DNA of 7,158 nt from Thermoflexus hugenholtzii JAD2. Lineage in GTDB: Bacteria; Chloroflexota; Dehalococcoidia; SHYB01. This document shows positions 5,653 through 7,158 of the stretch, one piece after another. A model generated the notes under the pieces. That model had not been told where the DNA came from, made no database searches, and saw only the letters and a list, made by a program, of their open reading frames with translations. A program made the position numbers and the translations under genes. How positions within the stretch are numbered: position 1 is the first letter of the stretch; every line of letters begins with the position of its first letter. The stretch is from positions 1 through 7,158 of the forward strand of contig CAMAVV010000083.1 of NCBI GenBank assembly GCA_945861815.1, written 5' to 3'.

Positions 5653-6513
5653 ATGGCAATCACGATAGTGCGGCAGTGGGAAAAGTTGATGGTTCTGCGC
5701 TTCGGGCGCTTCACCGAGATTCGCCAGCCCGGCATCCGATGGCTCTGGCCCATCCTCAACTCCGGCAGCAAGCGCATCGACCTCCGCGAGCGCTTCATCA
5801 TCATCCCTAGCCAGACGGCCATCACCAAAGACAACGCGCCTATCGATATCGACTTTCTTATCTACTTCCGCGTCATGCAAGACCAGGCCGAAAAGTCGGT
5901 GCTGGAAGTCCAGGACTTCATCGGCGCGGCCCAAGGTATCGCCACAACCACCTTGCGCGCTGTCATCGGCGATATCTCCCTCGACGACGTGCTCGCTAAG
6001 CGCGAAGAGATCAACACGATCCTCCGCGTGAAGCTCGATGAGGTCACCGGCCGCTGGGGCGTCAAAGTCACCACCGTCGAGATCAAGGAAATCGTCCCGC
6101 CAAAGGCAATCCAAGACGCGATGAACCGGCAGATGGCCGCTGAACGCGAGCGCCGCGCCGCCGTCATCGACGCCGAAGGAAAAAAGGTTGCCTCCATCAC
6201 CGTCGCGGAAGGCGAAAAACAGTCATCCATCCTCAAGGCCGAGGGTGAGAAACAGTCGCAGATACTCAAGGCGGAAGCCGGCCGCGAGTCCCAGCGCCTC
6301 CAGGCCGAAGGCTATGCCACCGCCCTCAGCAACATCTTCACCGCCGCAAGCAAAGTGGACGCCAAGACGATGAGCCTCCAGTATCTCGAGATGTTGAAAG
6401 CGCTGGGGGCAAGCCCCTCCACCAAGTTCGTTCTGCCCATGGAGTTCACCGGCCTCATCCAAGGCTTTCGCAACATGTTCACTGCACAGGCGGACGGCCA
6501 GGACCAGAAATAA
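5653..6513 (+). CDS. SPFH/band-7 (slipin, stomatin-like) protein, partner of NfeD
   Basis: A 286-residue SPFH scaffold protein of the stomatin/slipin type. Such proteins form large rings at membranes, organise microdomains and control membrane proteases. The SPFH domain covers about residues 5-160: VLRFGRF and QPGIRWLWPIL, RIDLRERFIIIPSQ, then the conserved LRAVIGDISLDDVLAKREEIN (101-121) and WGVKVTTVEIKEI (135-147). A charged Ala/Glu-rich coiled coil follows (about 155-225) with 11-residue repeats. The C-terminus has the hydrophobic segment KFVLPMEFTGLIQGF (258-272), then a polar tail. Unusually, there is no N-terminal transmembrane helix; the protein begins directly in the SPFH domain, and the start is well fixed. 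It follows nfeD by 69 bases and precedes the oxidoreductase by 2 bases. Family assignment is firm; the exact slipin subtype (paraslipin-like by its NfeD partner) is inference. Confidence 0.94.
   Translation: MAITIVRQWEKLMVLRFGRFTEIRQPGIRWLWPILNSGSKRIDLRERFIIIPSQTAITKDNAPIDIDFLIYFRVMQDQAEKSVLEVQDFIGAAQGIATTTLRAVIGDISLDDVLAKREEINTILRVKLDEVTGRWGVKVTTVEIKEIVPPKAIQDAMNRQMAAERERRAAVIDAEGKKVASITVAEGEKQSSILKAEGEKQSQILKAEAGRESQRLQAEGYATALSNIFTAASKVDAKTMSLQYLEMLKALGASPSTKFVLPMEFTGLIQGFRNMFTAQADGQDQK
6172..6336 (+). repeat. Five 11-residue (33-base) repeats in the SPFH coiled coil
   Basis: Within the SPFH protein, alanines at residues 174, 185, 196, 207 and 218 each start an 11-residue unit, mostly of the form AEGEKQSxILK. 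The second and third copies differ at only two residues. A hendecad period fits the straight or slightly right-handed coiled coils of SPFH oligomers. At the DNA level the copies have diverged at third positions, so it is an old protein repeat rather than a recent tandem duplication. Confidence 0.8.
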
Positions 6514-6515
6514 CT

Positions 6516-7158
6516 GTGGCCTTGAAATTCGGCCTCGGTCTCCCCTGCATCCATCCCATGGGCACCCCGCCCTGGTCCGACGAGCAAGTCGTCGCTGGCG
6601 TCGAAGCCGTCGCCAAAAAAGCCGACGCCCTTGGCTACGACTTGCTCTCCTGCTGCGACCATTCGGTTATCCCCACCGAGCGCGGGACGGACATGGGCGC
6701 GCGCTGGTTCGACGCCCTGGCCACCCTCAGCTACGTCGCCGGCATGACGCGCAACGTCCGCGTCCTCACCAGCGTCCTCGTCTTGCCCTACCGCTCCCCC
6801 TTCGATGTCGCCAAAGCCTACGGCACTCTGGATACGCTCTCCAGCGGGCGTCTCATCCTTGGCGTCGGCATCGGCCACCTGGTGCGTGAGTTCGAGACTA
6901 TGAAGGCCAACTACGCCGAGCGCGCCGCCGTCACCGACGAGTACATCCAGATACTGAAGGCCCTATGGAGCAAGGACGCCGCCGGCTTTTCCGGGAAATA
7001 CTGGAAGTTCGACCCGGTGATGATTTCACCCAGGCCAGCGCAGCAGCCCCACCCGCCCATCTGGGTCGGCGGCAACAGCCGCGCCGCAGCCAAGCGGGCC
7101 GCCCTCTACGGCGAAGGCTGGCACCCCTTCTCCATCACCCCCGAGGAATACCGCGACC
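6516..7158 (+). CDS. LLM-class (luciferase-like, probably F420-dependent) oxidoreductase, 3' end outside window
   Basis: The first 214 residues of a bacterial-luciferase-like TIM-barrel oxidoreductase, open to the right edge. Visible landmarks are the N-terminal KFGLGLP, the strand LLSCCDH (43-49), VRVLTSVLVLPYRSPFDVAKAY (81-102), LDTLSSGRLILGVGIG (105-120) with the family's glycine-rich turn, and SPRPAQQPHPPIWVGG (171-186). The last of these is nearly diagnostic for F420-type LLM enzymes. The GVGIGHLVREFE stretch matches the usual GVGxGWxxxEF with His for Trp. The start is a GTG two bases after the SPFH stop, with only a weak AGGA 12 bases upstream; a TTG at 6522 is an alternative. The short gap points to translational coupling with the SPFH gene. 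The cofactor (F420 or FMN) and the substrate are inferred at family level only. Complete members have about 280-350 residues. Confidence 0.9.
   Translation, partial: MALKFGLGLPCIHPMGTPPWSDEQVVAGVEAVAKKADALGYDLLSCCDHSVIPTERGTDMGARWFDALATLSYVAGMTRNVRVLTSVLVLPYRSPFDVAKAYGTLDTLSSGRLILGVGIGHLVREFETMKANYAERAAVTDEYIQILKALWSKDAAGFSGKYWKFDPVMISPRPAQQPHPPIWVGGNSRAAAKRAALYGEGWHPFSITPEEYRD

Noticed and set aside
5636..5668. Ten-codon leader frame (ATG at 5636) overlapping the SPFH start
   Set aside because: It uses no ribosome site of its own and arises from the AAAAAAGGAG Shine-Dalgarno region. There is no evidence of a regulatory leader peptide.

Overview
The window is gene-dense bacterial DNA. It is GC-rich, with a strong preference for C or G at third codon positions, and short, mostly Shine-Dalgarno-led starts. 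A flavin-dependent alpha-hydroxy-acid dehydrogenase, a family-2 amidohydrolase and an F420-type luciferase-like oxidoreductase lie close together. This mix is seen in free-living or marine bacteria that degrade diverse organics, for example Chloroflexota of the SAR202/Dehalococcoidia type. The taxonomic guess is inference from gene content only and is weak.

Layout. (1) Positions 2-679 (+) hold the C-terminal part of an FMN-dependent alpha-hydroxy-acid dehydrogenase, cut by the left edge. (2) Facing it on the minus strand is a four-gene block read from about 4000 down to 742: an ABC-2 exporter ATPase (3999-3067), its overlapping permease (3067-2294), a small unrecognised three-helix membrane protein (2249-1914), and a metal-dependent amidohydrolase (1821-742). 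The amidohydrolase has its own good Shine-Dalgarno and a plausible private promoter. (3) A divergent intergenic region (4000-4221) carries an exact TATAAT promoter for the rightward block. (4) The rightward block is a long-form NfeD membrane serine protease (4222-5583), an SPFH/band-7 (slipin-type) protein (5653-6513), and, two bases later, an LLM-class oxidoreductase cut by the right edge (6516 onward).

How they work together. NfeD and the SPFH protein are a known functional pair: the SPFH protein oligomerises at membranes, and the ClpP-like domain of NfeD is known in archaeal homologues to cut the C-terminal hydrophobic part of its stomatin partner. Both the catalytic Ser/Lys pair and a matching hydrophobic C-terminal segment can be seen here. 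The ATPase and permease form a NodIJ/DrrAB-like exporter of unknown substrate. The three catabolic-looking enzymes have no substrate that can be read from sequence.

I see no mobile element, CRISPR array, tRNA or rRNA, and no convincing rho-independent terminator. I found no wholly new system. The points most worth checking are an SPFH protein without the usual N-terminal membrane anchor, a strong hairpin between nfeD and the SPFH gene that may be a dispersed repeat, and the tight linkage of the oxidoreductase to the SPFH gene.
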